Positions 62,260 to 64,000 of a DNA stretch of 64,000 nucleotides are shown here, piece by piece; position 1 is the stretch's first letter; every line of letters starts with the position of its first letter. The stretch comes from Vespa crabro. Taxonomy: Eukaryota > Arthropoda > Insecta > Hymenoptera > Vespidae. The notes beneath the pieces are model-generated. The model was given only the letters and a program-made list of their open reading frames with translations, searched no databases and was not told the origin of the DNA. Location of the stretch: the NCBI RefSeq assembly GCF_910589235.1, contig NC_060978.1, positions 3,362,877-3,426,876 of the forward strand. The letters are read 5' to 3'. The position numbers and the translations under genes were made by a program.

Positions 62260-63122
62260 TTCTAACCTATTTATCTGTCAGACCTCTTTTTATTTCATTC
62301 TATCGACCTATGACTCCTTGTGTCCAGTTACTTATCTCTTTGTATTCGTAACAATTGATAAAAATATATTCTAAATAGTACAAAGCAATATTTTTATTAT
62401 TATTATTATTATATGACGTTAGAAACTCGAAAGCTCATTGCCGCAAATACCAAATACCTTCGCTGTTCTCTTCTCTACATCTTGGTCTTATCCATTGAGT
62501 TTACCAATTAGTACCTTCTGTGCGGTTCTATCCTCATCCACACGCACCCATCTTAATCGACGCGATTTTATCAAGTTAATTTTATATGCTTATTTGTAAT
62601 TTTCGATCGGTTCGATTGTATTTTCGATTCACGTTAGAAAATGATATCTAAATAATGTGCGTACGATACCGAAATGTATACATAAACACACAATATACGT
62701 AAGCACGTATCGAGTAATGATGGAACAAAAAACAAGTTTCTGACACGTGTCACTGTTTAACAAATAAATATGTAAATAAGTATTGACATCGTCAAATTCT
62801 ATAATACAGGATAAAGAAGATTTTTGGTATTGTAATACTTATAGTATAAAATACATTAAATATATTGAAAACAAGATATACATATATATTTGTATAATTT
62901 GAAAACAGCTTTATTTACAATAAGTGTATTGTATATTTTAATGTTTTGTATAATTGTTTATATGTTTCTGTCAAATGCAAGCATATGATGCAGCGCATGA
63001 TTTGCGTTCTGGCAAAATTCAAATATGAATGTAAGTTTCAACATAAATCATACGTTTTCTACATTTATCCAGCTGGTTGTTAATGATCTTGGTTCTCTCT
63101 CTCTCTCTTTTTTTTTTTTCTT
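62260..63122. other. Intergenic stretch between P450 relics and VPS29
   Basis: AT-rich sequence with a (TTA)n run at 62390-62413, and C/T-rich and poly-T runs near 63097-63125. No supportable gene is seen. Confidence 0.5.
62390..62413. repeat. (TTA)n microsatellite
   Basis: Seven to eight perfect TTA units right of the P450 relics. Confidence 0.9.
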
Positions 63123-63128
63123 TTTATT
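63123..63128 (-). terminator. Candidate polyadenylation signal for VPS29
   Basis: The minus strand reads AATAAA about 30 bases after the VPS29 stop codon, which would give a very short 3' UTR. Confidence 0.45.
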
Positions 63129-63157
63129 AATTCATTTTTTATAATCTTAGACAGTAT

Positions 63158-63873
63158 TTAACTCTTTTTATATTCGATCCTCTCTACTTTTACATCATCT
63201 CCAACTAATTGATACACATAAGTTACAACTGTGGAACTTTGTATATCCATTAGAACGAAAGATGGAATAACCGATCTGCAAGTGTAATATGCAAAGTATC
63301 AATATATGTGGACACAAATGAACATGTAGACATTAATGATATTAATGTTGTTATTATAGATTTTGGATTACTTACGTATCCAAGGGATTATATGCTCCTG
63401 TCGCTGATCCAGGATTTATGTAGAATTTATTTTCATGTTCGTAAGCTTCAAATTTATGAGTATGACCAGATATTAAAATATCAACATCCAATTGTCTTTG
63501 TATCAAGGCTAAAGCTTCTGGATCTCCCCATGGTACAACTTGATGACCATGTGATAACCCTATTCTAAATTGTCCAACTGTGACAACTTTTTGTTCTGGA
63601 TAATTTAAATTCTTTAAACAAAAAAATAACGATTAATGAGAGATATAAGTCGGAGAAGGGTTATGAGAAAAAAATACATACCTCATCAAAATCTCCTCTT
63701 ACTACATGTACATCACTGGCTAATGTCTTTAAATAATCATATGATTCTTTTGTACAAAGATTACCTGTACACAATATGTGTTGTATTCTACCTGGTACCA
63801 AAAGTTTTTTAAATTTACTTGGAAGACTGCTACACCTATGTGGAATGTGCAGATCTCCCAACACTAAAACAAG
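63158..63873 (-). CDS. VPS29: VPS29, retromer subunit (initiator codon outside window)
   Basis: VPS29 is the metallophosphoesterase-fold scaffold of retromer, which binds VPS35 and recruits regulators for endosome-to-Golgi and endosome-to-surface recycling. Three exons, 63682-63873, 63376-63611 and 63158-63275, encode 181 residues. With the single methionine that other animals carry on a separate first exon, the total is 182, the human length. The match is nearly continuous: LVLVLGDLHIPHRC, LVPGRIQHILCTGNLCTKES, VRGDFDE, NLNYPEQKVVTVGQFRIG, SHGHQVVPWGD, DVDILISGHTHKFEAYEHEN, KFYINPGSATGAYN and VERIEYKK. The phosphoesterase-like GD-H, GN, GDFDE, HGH and GHTH motifs are all kept. The acceptor at 63876-63874 ends in TGTACAG, and no ATG-donor is seen before base 64000, so exon 1 lies to the right. 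Confidence 0.96.
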
Positions 63874-64000
63874 CTGTACATACAATAATAAATTATTGTA
63901 GCATTAACTACAAAAAAAAAAAAATTGTAATAATTTTCTTTTATATGTGTTTAATATAAAATATTTAAGATAAATAATAAGAGAAAGCTATATTGTGATA

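Overview
This is an animal nuclear genome window, most likely from an insect and plausibly a hymenopteran such as a bee. Every protein gene I can reconstruct has several exons with GT/AG introns, mostly 70-300 bases long, and insect-like protein sequence. The background is AT-rich but CpG-tolerant and full of perfect (GA)n, (TA)n and (CA)n microsatellites. The species is an inference; no sequence here fixes it.

Layout. (1) 1-16 kb, minus strand: numb, the Notch-inhibiting endocytic adaptor. Seven coding exons are visible, from the MGN-type first exon near 14.9 kb through the PTB domain and the NumbF region. The 3' end lies left of the window. Intron 1 is 11.6 kb, and a GC-rich promoter region lies just upstream. 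(2) 16-25.5 kb: no supportable gene. (3) 25.5-26.7 kb, plus strand: a four-exon gene with a TATA box for a secreted, cysteine-containing protein I do not recognise. (4) 27-44.6 kb: a gene-poor stretch holding one clear U1-type snRNA gene at 33.0-33.2 kb (minus), one weak secreted-peptide ORF, GC islands and long GA/CT repeats. (5) 45-63.9 kb: a compact block with DYNC2LI1 (minus), VPS54 (minus) and TAPT1 (plus, head-to-head with VPS54), then a pair of decayed CYP4-type cytochrome P450 copies in inverted orientation, and VPS29 (minus, first codon outside the window).

Function. The protein genes share a membrane-traffic and cilium theme. Numb is a clathrin-linked adaptor, VPS54 is a GARP tethering subunit, VPS29 is a retromer subunit, DYNC2LI1 belongs to the retrograde ciliary motor dynein-2, and TAPT1 is a membrane protein linked to the ciliary base. 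No operon-type organisation is implied.

Most unusual items: a U1 snRNA with an intact body but a changed 5' splice-site-pairing arm; an inverted P450 pseudogene pair sharing the same early stop; a C2H2-like zinc-finger module at the N-terminus of VPS54; and the unrecognised secreted protein gene. Exon boundaries were set by hand from splice signals, frame continuity and remembered family homology. No database search was run.
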